DNA of 64,000 bases from DSYU01 sp964437595 (GCA_964437595.1 CAYTHO010000005.1:45762-109761); one strand, 5' to 3'; positions 51,134 to 60,447 are shown, numbered from the stretch's first letter. Translations and numbers: made by a program. Notes: generated by a model not told the origin, from the sequence alone.

Positions 51134-51161
51134 GTATAGCGAAGAAACCGGGGGATGTCAA
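51133..51161 (-). promoter_or_regulatory. Promoter of the NrtR-like gene (near-leaderless)
   Basis: On the minus strand a perfect TTGACA (51156-51161), a 17-nt spacer and TATACT (51133-51138), 9 nt before the ATG. No ribosome site fits. Confidence 0.8.
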
Positions 51162-51205
51162 GAGGGAATTTTAACGGACGCTCCCAATCGCTTTTCCCGA
51201 ACCCG

Positions 51206-53767
51206 CTACTCCGCCCCGGCCCCGGACCCTGCCACTTTCACGCGGATGCGGGTGAGCTGAGCGGCCTCTTCCATTGCCTCGGCGCGGATGGTGATGGGGA
51301 AGCGCCCGTGCAGCGGGCTGACGCGCGCGCCGAGCGCGGTGCACTTCCAGAACAGCCAGGAGAAGGGGCGCATGAAGCTGCTCAGCGCGGCGGCCTGGCG
51401 CAGTTCGTCCAGGGTGGCGTCGTCCCAGCCGCCCGCCAGCCCGTACAGAAAGGCATACAGCGGGAAGGAGAAGAGGATGCCGATCAGGAAGATGAGGATG
51501 CTGGTGATCTGGTCGCCCTGCCAGATGTAGCCGGTGACCCAGCGCAGGATGGCGTAGTGCACGGCCCCCGCCAGCAGCGGCGCGCCCAGCGACTGCCAGA
51601 AATAGAAGCGCTGCGGGAAGCACAGCTTGTGGTTGACGAAATACGCGCCGATGCCCTTGGCCAGTAGCCCGGCAAAGTAGGCGATGATCAGCGCGTAAAT
51701 CTGGAATTGGCGGATGAGGATCAGCGCCAGCAGAACGCGCACCACCTGCTCGGAGGCGACCATGATCATTTTGAGATGCGGCTTGCCCGAGCCATTTTGA
51801 ACGTTGTCGCCCACCCAGGAGGGATACTGGATGGCGCCCCAGATCAGCAGCGGGATGGAGAGCGCCGCCGCGCGGGCAAACTCCGGGCCGGTGGAGCCTA
51901 AAATGAAGCGGTCAGTGACCGCCAGCAGCACGGCACCGATAAAGCCGTTGATCAGCCCACCCCATTTATAGGCCATAGCCGAATAGTACGCGCTGAGCTT
52001 TTTATACGTATTCGAAATCGCCTCGGAGATGGAAGGCATCAGGTTGTCGTACAGGGTAGCGGTCACGCTGAAGCCGAAGACGAAGTTCTGTGCCATCACC
52101 CAGTTGCCCCATACCTCGGTCGAGTTGACCAGGCGGGTCTGGGTGATGAGGATTTCGAAGAACTGCCCGGCGGCCCACGCGCCCGAGGCGAGCATATCGA
52201 ATGCCCCAAAGCGGAAAGCCGATTTGATCGTGGCCCAGTCAAAATGCGCCATGAAGAGCACGCGGGCGTTATAACCCAGGCGGCGGTAGAGCGCCATGCC
52301 CACCAGGAAGTTCAGCGCCTCGGTGGCGTAGGCGGCTAACCCCAACCCCAGCAGCCCGCCCATCGCCGAACCAAACACCGGGTTGCCGCGCCCCCAGGCG
52401 GCCATCGCCAGCACAATGATGGGCTGGGTGAGCATGGGGAATATCAAGCTGGTGCCGATTTCCAGCGCGGTGGCGTAATCGAAGCGCTGCCAGCCGCGCA
52501 GGGCGGCCTTCATCACCGTGTAAAAGCCGGGGATCTGGATGAGGGTATGGATGATAACGCTCCAGGCATACAGCGCGTAGGCCGTTTCTGGCAGGTAGGA
52601 GCTGGCGATCGAGGTCACCAGGGCCACCTGCACCGCGCCGGAGAGCAGCTGCCACCACACGTACACCTGCCCGTACTGCACCGCCTTGCGCGGGTCGCTG
52701 ACGCGGTACTGCGAGAAAAACTTAACGAAGGCCAGGCTGGTGCCCATGTCGAAGATGGTCCAGGCCAGGTTGAAGGCCTGAGTGACGCGCCCCCAGATGC
52801 CCAGCGCCTGGGCGGAGGGCAAAATGTAGGTGGGCAGGATGAGGTTCTGGTAGATGATGAGGGGGATGAACAGGATCAGCCCCATCATAAAAGCCACCAT
52901 AAAGCCGCCCAGCGGGCGGTGGAAGCCGACCTCTTCCCATTCAGTTTTGGCCTGGCGCTGCTCGTACACCACCGGCCTGTTGACCAGCACATTGAGCGCC
53001 TCGGGGTGGGCTTTGCTGTAGCGGCGCACGGCGACGAAGGTACCCGCGGCCATCAGCAGCAGCCCGCCCATAGCGATCAAGATGAACTGCCGGTCGCGCG
53101 CGTGGGGCACGGGCGAAGCCGGGTAGGCGGCAAAGGATAGCGGCGTTTGCCCCCCAGCGCGCTTGACCAGGTTGTAGATCAGGTAATTGAAATAGGCCCA
53201 TTCCTGGATCTGCGGGTTGGCCCCATCCAGAAAGGCGTTGAACACATAAGATTCGCGCCCCGGCGCCGACGGCGGAACGTTCCACAGCAGCCATTCGCCG
53301 TTGTCGAAGTTATGCACCAGCGCGCCCCCGCCGGGCACCTGCCCCACCATAAAGCGCTCGCGCACCTGCGGGGCGCTGTTCCACAGCACATCGGTGGTCA
53401 GCGGATGCGACACATCCGTTTCAATCAGGCTGGCGGGGTCTTCCGCCGCGGTCAGTGTCACCGGCTGGCCCAACAGGTCCGAGACCTGCGCGGTGGTCAG
53501 GTCGGGGCCGAGGATCAGCAGCAGCCCGGCACCCGCGCGGTAGCGGTCGGCAGCCGCCGGTGGGATGGCGCCGTTGAGCACCAGCACATCGGCTTGGGCC
53601 GGGTCCTGCACGATCTCGAAATCATCCGCCAGCCCGAGCGCGGTGGCTACCCCACCGTCCGGCCCGGCGTAAAAGACGCGCAGGGAGGTCGAGGTTTGGC
53701 CGGAGGCGGGGATAGTGCAGGAGAAGGCCAAAAAAACGGCCAGGATCAGGGCCAGAATTTTTCGCAT
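51206..53767 (-). CDS. Large membrane protein: extracellular N-terminal domain fused to a flippase-like (MOP) domain
   Basis: 853 residues from the ATG at 53767 (GGAG upstream). A signal sequence (about 1-22) is followed by an exported domain (about 25-220) with alternating beta/alpha pattern: LRVFYAGPDGGVATALGLADDFEIV, ADVLVLNGAIPPAAA, GLLLILGPDL, as in GATase-like/GldG-type folds. A membrane helix lies near 235-255. From about 300 to 800 there are about 12 helices with polysaccharide-flippase character (PGFYTVMKAALRGWQRFDYATALEIGTSL; LEGMALYRRLGY-like loops). Probably moves a lipid-linked glycan. Last ~60 residues soluble. Confidence 0.6.
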   Translation of the reverse strand: MRKILALILAVFLAFSCTIPASGQTSTSLRVFYAGPDGGVATALGLADDFEIVQDPAQADVLVLNGAIPPAAADRYRAGAGLLLILGPDLTTAQVSDLLGQPVTLTAAEDPASLIETDVSHPLTTDVLWNSAPQVRERFMVGQVPGGGALVHNFDNGEWLLWNVPPSAPGRESYVFNAFLDGANPQIQEWAYFNYLIYNLVKRAGGQTPLSFAAYPASPVPHARDRQFILIAMGGLLLMAAGTFVAVRRYSKAHPEALNVLVNRPVVYEQRQAKTEWEEVGFHRPLGGFMVAFMMGLILFIPLIIYQNLILPTYILPSAQALGIWGRVTQAFNLAWTIFDMGTSLAFVKFFSQYRVSDPRKAVQYGQVYVWWQLLSGAVQVALVTSIASSYLPETAYALYAWSVIIHTLIQIPGFYTVMKAALRGWQRFDYATALEIGTSLIFPMLTQPIIVLAMAAWGRGNPVFGSAMGGLLGLGLAAYATEALNFLVGMALYRRLGYNARVLFMAHFDWATIKSAFRFGAFDMLASGAWAAGQFFEILITQTRLVNSTEVWGNWVMAQNFVFGFSVTATLYDNLMPSISEAISNTYKKLSAYYSAMAYKWGGLINGFIGAVLLAVTDRFILGSTGPEFARAAALSIPLLIWGAIQYPSWVGDNVQNGSGKPHLKMIMVASEQVVRVLLALILIRQFQIYALIIAYFAGLLAKGIGAYFVNHKLCFPQRFYFWQSLGAPLLAGAVHYAILRWVTGYIWQGDQITSILIFLIGILFSFPLYAFLYGLAGGWDDATLDELRQAAALSSFMRPFSWLFWKCTALGARVSPLHGRFPITIRAEAMEEAAQLTRIRVKVAGSGAGAE

Positions 53768-53824
53768 GAGTCGGCTCCAGTGTGAGGATGATTTATTATA
53801 CAATGTGATATGAAATTGGATTTG

Positions 53825-55033
53825 TTACGCCACCCAGTAATACATCACCCACCCGGCGAAATATAAAATTTGCAGGGTAAACCACAGGATGCGCAGCAGG
53901 TCGTACGGCTCGCGGCGCTCCAACTTCTGGCCCAGCAGCAGGAAGACGGGGAAAACCACCACGATATAGCGCGTGCCGGAGATGAGCATGCCGGTGAGAG
54001 CAGGCGCCACGCTCATGAGGATGGTGTACAGGCCAAGGGCTTTGACGGGCTGTTTCCACAGCAGATAGATACCGCAGCCGAGGAAGAACAGCATCAGCAG
54101 CCCGTCGAGTTTGAACACGTCCAGGGCCGGGGCGTTGATCTGCATCCACAGCCCTTCGAGCAGGCCGTACTTGTTGCGCTCCCAGGCCACCTGAGCCTCC
54201 AGCGGGGCCAGGAAGCGCCCGGTGAGGGTATATAGATAATAAAGGTGCGCCAGCAGCGCGGCGGGCGCCAGGGCAAACCCCAGCGCGTCCGCGCGGACTT
54301 CGCGCAGCCGCCACGCGCGGGCTTCCATATACATCCAGGCCAGCGCGCCTACTACGATCACGCCCTGCACGCGGGTGAGCACCAGCAGCGCGCTGGCGAT
54401 CCCCACCAGCCACCAGCGCCGCTCGAACGCGGCGGTAAACGCGATCAACGCCAGCAGCAGGAACAGGCTCTCCGTATAGAAGCAGGAGAAGAAGAAGCTG
54501 GCCGGGTAGACAAACAAAAGCGCCAGACCCCGGCCTGCCGCCGCCTCGATCAGCCCCAGGTGCCGCACCGCCAGGCGGTGAAGCAGCACTGCCGCCGCCA
54601 GGAAGCATAGGTTCGAAAGCAGGATGCCGATGGTCAGGTAGGCCGCGTCTGGCAGGTCGACGCCCAGCCAGCCGATGCTCTTGACCAGATAAGGGTACAG
54701 CGGCAGGAAAGCGGTGTTGGAATACTGGTTGGCAAAGTCAGTTGTGGTGAAATAGCCTTCCTTAATAATCGACAGGTAAAAGCGCGCGTCCCAATGGGCG
54801 AAGATATCCAGCCAGAAGATGCGGGTGAGCTGCCCGCCCTGCTGGAAGTAATGCAGATAGGTGGGGTTGGGTTGGAACGCCCCGCGCGCGAAGGCCGCCG
54901 CCAGCACCCAGGCCAGCCGGGTGAGCAGGAACGGCACCAGCACCACGCTCCACACCCATGAAGCGCGCAGGGCATTCCACCGCACGCCCAGCCAGGCGCG
55001 GGCAGCCAAAAAGAAAGGAAGGGATCGCTGCAT
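53825..55033 (-). CDS. PIG-V-like mannosyltransferase (GT-C membrane protein)
   Basis: 402 residues with about 10 membrane helices. The catalytic loop has the PIG-V-type signature: HWDARFYLSIIKEGYF near residues 80-95 (acidic D of the GT-C fold) and NTAFLPLYPYLVK near 107. FYTESLFLLLALIAF follows. Such enzymes add mannose from polyprenyl-phosphate-mannose to lipids or proteins on the outer face. No Shine-Dalgarno; TAAAAT lies 12 nt before the ATG. It precedes the flippase-like gene by 57 nt, so a joint role in surface glycan synthesis is plausible. Confidence 0.8.
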   Translation of the reverse strand: MQRSLPFFLAARAWLGVRWNALRASWVWSVVLVPFLLTRLAWVLAAAFARGAFQPNPTYLHYFQQGGQLTRIFWLDIFAHWDARFYLSIIKEGYFTTTDFANQYSNTAFLPLYPYLVKSIGWLGVDLPDAAYLTIGILLSNLCFLAAAVLLHRLAVRHLGLIEAAAGRGLALLFVYPASFFFSCFYTESLFLLLALIAFTAAFERRWWLVGIASALLVLTRVQGVIVVGALAWMYMEARAWRLREVRADALGFALAPAALLAHLYYLYTLTGRFLAPLEAQVAWERNKYGLLEGLWMQINAPALDVFKLDGLLMLFFLGCGIYLLWKQPVKALGLYTILMSVAPALTGMLISGTRYIVVVFPVFLLLGQKLERREPYDLLRILWFTLQILYFAGWVMYYWVA

Positions 55034-55051
55034 AGTGATGGAGCGATTTTA

Positions 55052-58000
55052 TCACGCCTGACGCGGGAGCACGTCAGATTGCAGGGAATCTTGCCAGTCG
55101 CCGCGCTCCACCGCGATGCGGTCCATGCGCTCCACTTCCAGTCCCAGCCCCAGGCGGGCGAACATATCGCGGGCGCCCTGCCACAGGCGCATGCCCTCCT
55201 GGCGGTCGCCGTGCTCCAGCTCGTAGCTGGCCAGATCGCGGGCAGTGCGGGCCTGTTCGTTGGTGGCGCTCATCTCAACAAATATCTGCAGGCTGGCCGC
55301 GAAGCAGTCGTGCGCGCCGCACTGTTTCCCATCCACCACCACTTTGAAGCGTCCCGGTTTTTCGAAACCAGCCTGCGGGTCGAAGGCCGCCGCCACACGC
55401 CCCAGCACGCGCCATGCGCGGCCTATATGCTCGTTCTGGTTCTGGGCGCGGGCCAGCTCCAGCGCGCGCAGCCCGGCGGAAAGGGCCTCTTCGCAACGGT
55501 TCTGCCCCAGGCAGGCCAGCGCCAGGGTGCGGTAGACCTCGCTGAGCAGGAACCAGTCGTTGCCTGCCGTATGATGCAGCACCTCTTGCAGGCAAAGCTC
55601 CGCCTGGGCAAATTCACCCAGTTCCACCTGAGCCGCTGCCAAGTTGTTCAGGCATATCATTTTCATTTCTTGAAAGCCCATCTCGTGCGCCAGGTTCAAA
55701 GCCCTGGTAAAGTACCCGGCGGCGGCGGCATCATCGCCCCGCAGGTGGGCCAGCCCGCCCAGGCTGTTGAGGGTGGTCATCACGGCGGCCCGGTCGCCGC
55801 GCTCGCGCTGCAGGGACAGCACCTGCTGGTAGTCGCTTTCGGCCTGTTGGTAGCGGCCCGCGCGCTGGTTAATCATCGCCAGCAGGTTGAGGATGCGCGC
55901 AGTTTCGCGGCTCGACTCCCACGACTCCAGCGCCGGGCCGTCTTTGCCTTTCTGCCCGGCCTCCCGGACCATCTCGCTGGCGCGCCGCAGGTTCTCCTGC
56001 GCCACCTGCTCGGCCACCGGCTCGACGCCGTCCGCCCCGGCAAGTTGCCCGGCAGCCTGCCCGCTGGCGCCGCCCTGCCCAAACAAGGACTGGTTGAAAG
56101 CCAGCGCCCGCTCGCCTGCTTCCAGCGCGGCGGCGGAATCGCCCAGGCGGTAGAGGGTGACGCCGCGGTTAAAGAGCGCCAGCACCACCTCGCGCGCCGC
56201 GCCGCCGGAGCGCGCCAGGCGCTCGGCGCGCTGCACGCTGCGCAGCGCCGCCTGGTAATCGCCCTGGCGGTTCTGCACCGCGGCAATGCGGTTCCACGCG
56301 GCAGCCTGCACGGGCAGGTCCCCCCGCGCTTCGGCGGCGGCCAGCAGGGCCTGCCCGGTGGAGAGCGCCTCCGAGAAGCGCGCCTGCCACCACTGCACAT
56401 CCCAGATACCTTTCAGATACTGCACGCACTGGTTGAAATAACCGGGTTCATCCGGCAGCATTTCCAGCGCGCGCTGGAAGAAGCGCATCGCCGCGCCAGG
56501 GGCGGATGTGCGCCGGGCTTGCATCGCCGCCAGAGCGTACCAATCGGAGGCCAGCAGGCGCTTGTCGGCGCGCTCATAGTGCCCGGCAATAACCGCAGCA
56601 TAGGCTTCCACGCGCTCCCCGCTCTGCGCGGCAAGCCAGCCCGCCACCCGCGCATGATCCTTACGCCGCTCGCGCACTCTCTGGCTTTCGTAGGCGACTT
56701 CGTACATCAATGCGTTTTTGAAGGCGTATTCATCGGTATGCTCGAAGGCCGAGGCGTCCCGTTGAATGATCAGCCCGCGCGCCTGCAGCGCCCGCAGCGC
56801 GCCGGGCAAGTCGAGCGCGTGCAGCAGGTCTTCTTCGGCAGCACCCGCCGGGGAACCAGCCGCCCCGTCCAGCAGGGCGCGTACTGCCGATTCCCAGAAC
56901 ACCGGGCCTACCACCGCCGCGCGTTGGGCCACGGCCCGCTCGGCAGGAGGCAGCTCATCCAGGCGCGCCTGGAGCACTTCGACCAGGCTGACCGGCAGCA
57001 CGCCAGCTTCCAGGCGCGCCGCATCCACCTGCCAGGCAGGCTCGAACGGACCGCCGCCAGTGGGCAGGAATACATCATCTTCCAAAAAAGCCTGGGCCAG
57101 TTCTTCCAGGAAAAACGGGTTGCCGCCCGCCCGCTCGACGATCTTCTCCACCGGCCAGGCGATCACCTGCGCCAGGGGGTCGCCCAGCGGGCCGGTAGAA
57201 CCGGGGCGGCGGGGCGTGGTGGGGGCTTCGTGCGACACGGGCCGCTTGACCGGGTAGGCCAGCGCCCCGCGCAGGAGCAGCCCGGAAAGCGCCGCCGCGT
57301 CGCTGTTGGACAGGGGTGCCAGATCGAGGCGGGTATGCCCCGGCCAGCGCTCGCCCCAATTGGGCCGGCGGTCAAACAACGCGGGGCGCGCCAGGCCGAT
57401 CAGCAGCAGTGGGCCGCCCGGGTCGCTGCGCGCCAGAGCATCCAGCCAATCCAGCGAGCCTTCGTCTGCCCACTGCAGGTCGTCGGCTACGATCACCAGC
57501 GGCGACTGCCGGGCAGCGGCGGAAATATAGCGGTTCAGGGCCTGGAAGGCTAGCTGGCGCGCGCGGCGAGGGTCGTCCAGCCGGTCGCCGATGTACGGGC
57601 TCTGGCTGAATTCCCATCCAGTCAGGTGCCCAATCCAGTGGGCCGTCTCGGCGCCGTCCGCGCCCAGGCAGGCTTCCACACCCCGCAGCAGTTTTTCGCG
57701 GGCGGCGGCGGCAGTGTCGCCATCGAGGATTTTCATGTGGAAGGCCAGCAGCTCGCGTAGCAGCGCATAGGGCAGGCGGTTGAGCTGCCAGTCGCCGCGC
57801 CCGCGCAGCAGCACATATGGCTGCCCCTGCCGGTCGAGGCGGTGGAGCCATTCGTGCACCAGCCGCGATTTTCCCATCCCGGCCTCGCCGGTGACGAATA
57901 CGGAGAACAGGCGGTTCTCGTCCTTTGCGGCGGTAAAGATTTCCATCAGGCGGCTCAGCTCCACATCGCGCCCCACCAGCGGGGCGACCAGTCCCGTTCC

Positions 58001-58831
58001 GCCGGGCACGCCGCTGGCCAGCCGGAACGCGCGCGGGCGCACCCCCCGCACGCGGTAAACACTCACCCCACCCGGCGCGGCTGGCCCGGTTTGCGCGCCT
58101 TCCACGCCCGCCGGATCGACTGCTTCCCACTGCTCCACCGTTTCCGGTGGATCTACCGCCCCCGGCTGTTCTACCGCGGCTGGCTGATCCAGTGCCGCTG
58201 GCTGATCTATCGCCACAACATCAAAATGCCCGCGCACGGCGCGGAATACCGCCGAGGAGATTAGCACCTCTCCAGGGGCAGCAGTGTTTTGCAGCCGGGC
58301 GGCCAGGCTGGCCGTCTCCCCAAGGGAGGCCGCCGCCGGGGCAAGGCCATCCGCGGACAGCAGTACGAGGCCGGTGTGCAGGCCTGCCCGAAGCTGCAGC
58401 CGGCCAGAGCGATCTCTTACCACGGCCTGGTGCGTTACTGCCACCATCTCCAGGGCAGCGCGCACCGCTCGCTCGGGATCGTCGAGGTGGGGGGCCTGCG
58501 TGCCAAAAATGGCCACCATGCTGCTGGCGCCCTGCCGGCCAAAGATTCCCCCGGCGCGGGTCACGATTAATGCCAACTGCTGCCACAAACCCGTTTCCAC
58601 CGGGCCCGGGTGTTCTCCAGGCAGGCCGGTGATTTCAGCAGCCAGCATCGTCACCGGACGCTGAAACGCTTCACCCGCGCCAGAAATACCCGCCAGGCCC
58701 TCTCCAGAAGACAGCGCGGCCAGCTTTTCGCGCATGGTCGCCAGGGCTGCATTCACCACAGCATCGCCAAGCGTGCTGCGCTGCGCCTCCATCGCTGCCA
58801 TTGCTCGCTCAAGCTGCTCGCGCATTTCCAT
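55052..58831 (-). CDS. Large signalling ATPase: degenerate cyclase domain, AAA ATPase, TPR repeats
   Basis: 1259 residues. The N-terminal part (about 50-215) resembles a class III nucleotide cyclase, but metal-binding Asp residues are lost (VTMLAAEITGLPGE; GRQGASSMVAIFG), so it is likely inactive; GLHTGLVLLSADG and GETASLAARLQNTAAPGEVLIS remain. A Q/P/A/V/D-rich linker (DQPAALDQPAAVEQPGAVDP) follows. The AAA_16-type ATPase (about 285-560) has Walker A GEAGMGKSR and Walker B LVIVADDLQWAD. The C-terminal ~500 residues are TPR repeats. No helix-turn-helix was seen. Probably a scaffold or sensor; regulation by ATP is inferred. Confidence 0.8.
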   Translation of the reverse strand: MEMREQLERAMAAMEAQRSTLGDAVVNAALATMREKLAALSSGEGLAGISGAGEAFQRPVTMLAAEITGLPGEHPGPVETGLWQQLALIVTRAGGIFGRQGASSMVAIFGTQAPHLDDPERAVRAALEMVAVTHQAVVRDRSGRLQLRAGLHTGLVLLSADGLAPAAASLGETASLAARLQNTAAPGEVLISSAVFRAVRGHFDVVAIDQPAALDQPAAVEQPGAVDPPETVEQWEAVDPAGVEGAQTGPAAPGGVSVYRVRGVRPRAFRLASGVPGGTGLVAPLVGRDVELSRLMEIFTAAKDENRLFSVFVTGEAGMGKSRLVHEWLHRLDRQGQPYVLLRGRGDWQLNRLPYALLRELLAFHMKILDGDTAAAAREKLLRGVEACLGADGAETAHWIGHLTGWEFSQSPYIGDRLDDPRRARQLAFQALNRYISAAARQSPLVIVADDLQWADEGSLDWLDALARSDPGGPLLLIGLARPALFDRRPNWGERWPGHTRLDLAPLSNSDAAALSGLLLRGALAYPVKRPVSHEAPTTPRRPGSTGPLGDPLAQVIAWPVEKIVERAGGNPFFLEELAQAFLEDDVFLPTGGGPFEPAWQVDAARLEAGVLPVSLVEVLQARLDELPPAERAVAQRAAVVGPVFWESAVRALLDGAAGSPAGAAEEDLLHALDLPGALRALQARGLIIQRDASAFEHTDEYAFKNALMYEVAYESQRVRERRKDHARVAGWLAAQSGERVEAYAAVIAGHYERADKRLLASDWYALAAMQARRTSAPGAAMRFFQRALEMLPDEPGYFNQCVQYLKGIWDVQWWQARFSEALSTGQALLAAAEARGDLPVQAAAWNRIAAVQNRQGDYQAALRSVQRAERLARSGGAAREVVLALFNRGVTLYRLGDSAAALEAGERALAFNQSLFGQGGASGQAAGQLAGADGVEPVAEQVAQENLRRASEMVREAGQKGKDGPALESWESSRETARILNLLAMINQRAGRYQQAESDYQQVLSLQRERGDRAAVMTTLNSLGGLAHLRGDDAAAAGYFTRALNLAHEMGFQEMKMICLNNLAAAQVELGEFAQAELCLQEVLHHTAGNDWFLLSEVYRTLALACLGQNRCEEALSAGLRALELARAQNQNEHIGRAWRVLGRVAAAFDPQAGFEKPGRFKVVVDGKQCGAHDCFAASLQIFVEMSATNEQARTARDLASYELEHGDRQEGMRLWQGARDMFARLGLGLEVERMDRIAVERGDWQDSLQSDVLPRQA

Positions 58832-58997
58832 CAGTTCGCCCCTGGGCTGCTATTAACAAAATTGGATCACCGGCACTGGAAAAACGGGTCTGGTGTATAC
58901 CGTGCGTAAAAAAAGCGTAAAAATCTAGTCCCTATTATACAATATCCTCGATAGATCGCTTTACGCTTTGACGGTCAATTTACAGTAAAATAGGCGC
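58832..58997. other. Divergent intergenic region
   Basis: Holds a minus-strand TATAAT (58934-58939) and the plus-strand TAAAAT (58986-58991) with TTGACG at 58968. AT-rich with repeated GCGTAAAAA/TTTACGC words around 58907-58970, possibly an operator. Confidence 0.45.
58986..58991 (+). promoter_or_regulatory. -10 box (TAAAAT) of the phosphopantetheinyl transferase gene, leaderless
   Basis: TAAAAT ends 6 nt before the ATG at 58998 and no ribosome site is present. The -35 is uncertain (TTGACG at 58968 is too close). Confidence 0.4.
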
Positions 58998-59717
58998 ATG
59001 TCTTCCCCTATTCACTGGCGCCCGCGGCCAGATCATTTATCCGCCGAAGCAGGCTGGGCGCACATATTTCGCCTGCAGTTAGACCTGCCCGCCGCGCGCC
59101 TGGCTGAGCTGAACGCACTTCTGGCCAGTGATGAGCGCGAGCGGGCTGAGCGCTTCATGCGCGAGATCGACCAGCAGCGTTTCACCGCCGGGCGCGGGCA
59201 GATGCGCGAAATTCTGGCCACCTACCTGGGCGCGGACCCGGCCAGCCTGCGCTTTGACTATAACCCGCAGGGCAAACCCTCGCTGGTGGAGGGCGAGCCG
59301 CGCTTCAACCTCAGCCACAGCCAGGGCACCGGCCTGCTGGCGGTGACCTTCGGGCAGGAAGTGGGGGTCGACGTGGAACGGCTGGATCGCGAGGTTGACT
59401 ATGCGAATATCGCGAGACGCTTCTTCGCCCCAGCCGAGGTCGACGAATTCTTCGCCCTGCCGCCCGCCGTCCGCCCGCGTGCATTTGTCACCGGCTGGAC
59501 GCGCAAAGAGGCCTATATCAAAGCGCGCGGCATGGGTATGTCTTTTTCACTGGACGGTTTCGTGGTCAGCCTGAACCCCGAGGCCCCCGTGCGCCTCTCC
59601 GCCCCCGACAGCGGCTGGTCGCTGTACGGCCTCGACCCCGGCGAAGGCTTCGCTGCCGCCCTGGCAGTAGAGGGAGAGATTGAGGGGATGCGCTGCTGGG
59701 ATGAAAAAGCGGGATAA
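58998..59717 (+). CDS. 4'-phosphopantetheinyl transferase (Sfp type)
   Basis: 239 residues, full length. The enzyme moves 4'-phosphopantetheine from CoA to a Ser on acyl or peptidyl carrier proteins. Motifs: FNLSHSQGTGLLAVT (P1-type, near residue 102), VGVDVERL with the Mg-binding Asp and Glu (about 122), and the WTRKEAYIKARGMGMSFSLDGFVV signature (about 172). Sfp-type enzymes usually serve polyketide or non-ribosomal peptide systems, none of which is in this window. Confidence 0.93.
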   Translation: MSSPIHWRPRPDHLSAEAGWAHIFRLQLDLPAARLAELNALLASDERERAERFMREIDQQRFTAGRGQMREILATYLGADPASLRFDYNPQGKPSLVEGEPRFNLSHSQGTGLLAVTFGQEVGVDVERLDREVDYANIARRFFAPAEVDEFFALPPAVRPRAFVTGWTRKEAYIKARGMGMSFSLDGFVVSLNPEAPVRLSAPDSGWSLYGLDPGEGFAAALAVEGEIEGMRCWDEKAG

Positions 59718-59723
59718 AACGCA

Positions 59724-59787
59724 TAAGCGCGAATACGCGTCCGCGCGAAAACGCGTAGGCGCGAAAGCGTGTAAGCGCGAAAACGCG
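59724..59787. repeat. Four tandem copies of a 16-bp repeat
   Basis: Consensus TAAGCGCGAAAACGCG, four consecutive copies with 1-4 changes each, just after the stop codon at 59717. No spacer sequences, so this is not a CRISPR array. Confidence 0.75.
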
Positions 59788-59796
59788 CAGGTGAAA

Positions 59797-60447
59797 TCAA
59801 CCGCCGTTCTTCTTCGGCTTATACACCCCATTCATATCCGCCACCAGCATGCCGGCTTTGTAGGTCAGGTCGTCCACCAGGGGCAGTTCGGCGGCCATTT
59901 CAGGGCTGATCAGCGGGTAACGGCGGCGCGCCAGCAGCGCCTTTTCGATAGCGTCCGCGCCCGCGTCTTGCCATTCCCAGCCCAGCGCATCGAAGCGGGA
60001 CAGGTTGAGCGGCAGGGTGTGGGTGCGCAGGCTTTTGACCCCATCGATGTTGTAAAACTGGCTGAAGTACGACATCACCAGCTCGCGCAGAGTGCGGTAC
60101 ACCGGGTCGCGGTAGCGCAGGCCGACGAAATTGGATTTGGCCACCGCGCCGTAGTGCCCGCGCACCTTGAAGATCGTCAGCACGTGGTCATCGTCCATGC
60201 CGGGGTCGGGGAAGATATCGACCACCAGCGGCGGAAAACCCAACCGGCGCAGCGCCATCGCGCCGAACAGGGCGCCATCCAGGCAGTGCGCCCGCCGGTC
60301 CACCAGCACGCGCGCCGGGCAGCGATTATCATATTCGGCGACGTACGCACAGGTATCCAGAAAAGCCTGGATCTTGACCGGCGAATCCAGGGCCGAGAGC
60401 AGATCGCGGAGATCGGGGGGCAGGTGATTTTCAATAGCGCTGGGCAT
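59797..60447 (-). CDS. Transglutaminase-like domain protein
   Basis: 216 residues from the ATG at 60447 (AAAAGGA upstream); a GTG 15 nt earlier is possible. The candidate Cys is in HCLDGALFGAMALRRLGFPPLVVDIFP (near residue 55), the His in DDDHVLTIFKVRGHYGAVAKSNF (near 90), and a following N/D region, as in transglutaminase-like cysteine enzymes. No signal peptide, so it is cytoplasmic. Function unknown; other members include peptidases and protein cross-linkers. It ends next to the tandem repeat. Confidence 0.65.
   Translation of the reverse strand: MPSAIENHLPPDLRDLLSALDSPVKIQAFLDTCAYVAEYDNRCPARVLVDRRAHCLDGALFGAMALRRLGFPPLVVDIFPDPGMDDDHVLTIFKVRGHYGAVAKSNFVGLRYRDPVYRTLRELVMSYFSQFYNIDGVKSLRTHTLPLNLSRFDALGWEWQDAGADAIEKALLARRRYPLISPEMAAELPLVDDLTYKAGMLVADMNGVYKPKKNGG

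Noticed and set aside
55079..57553. Long plus-strand reading frame of 824 codons
   Set aside because: Antisense shadow of the AAA/TPR gene; composition (many H, Q, R, A, G) is typical of reversed GC-rich coding sequence.
59724..59787. CRISPR array
   Set aside because: The 16-bp units are contiguous with no spacers.
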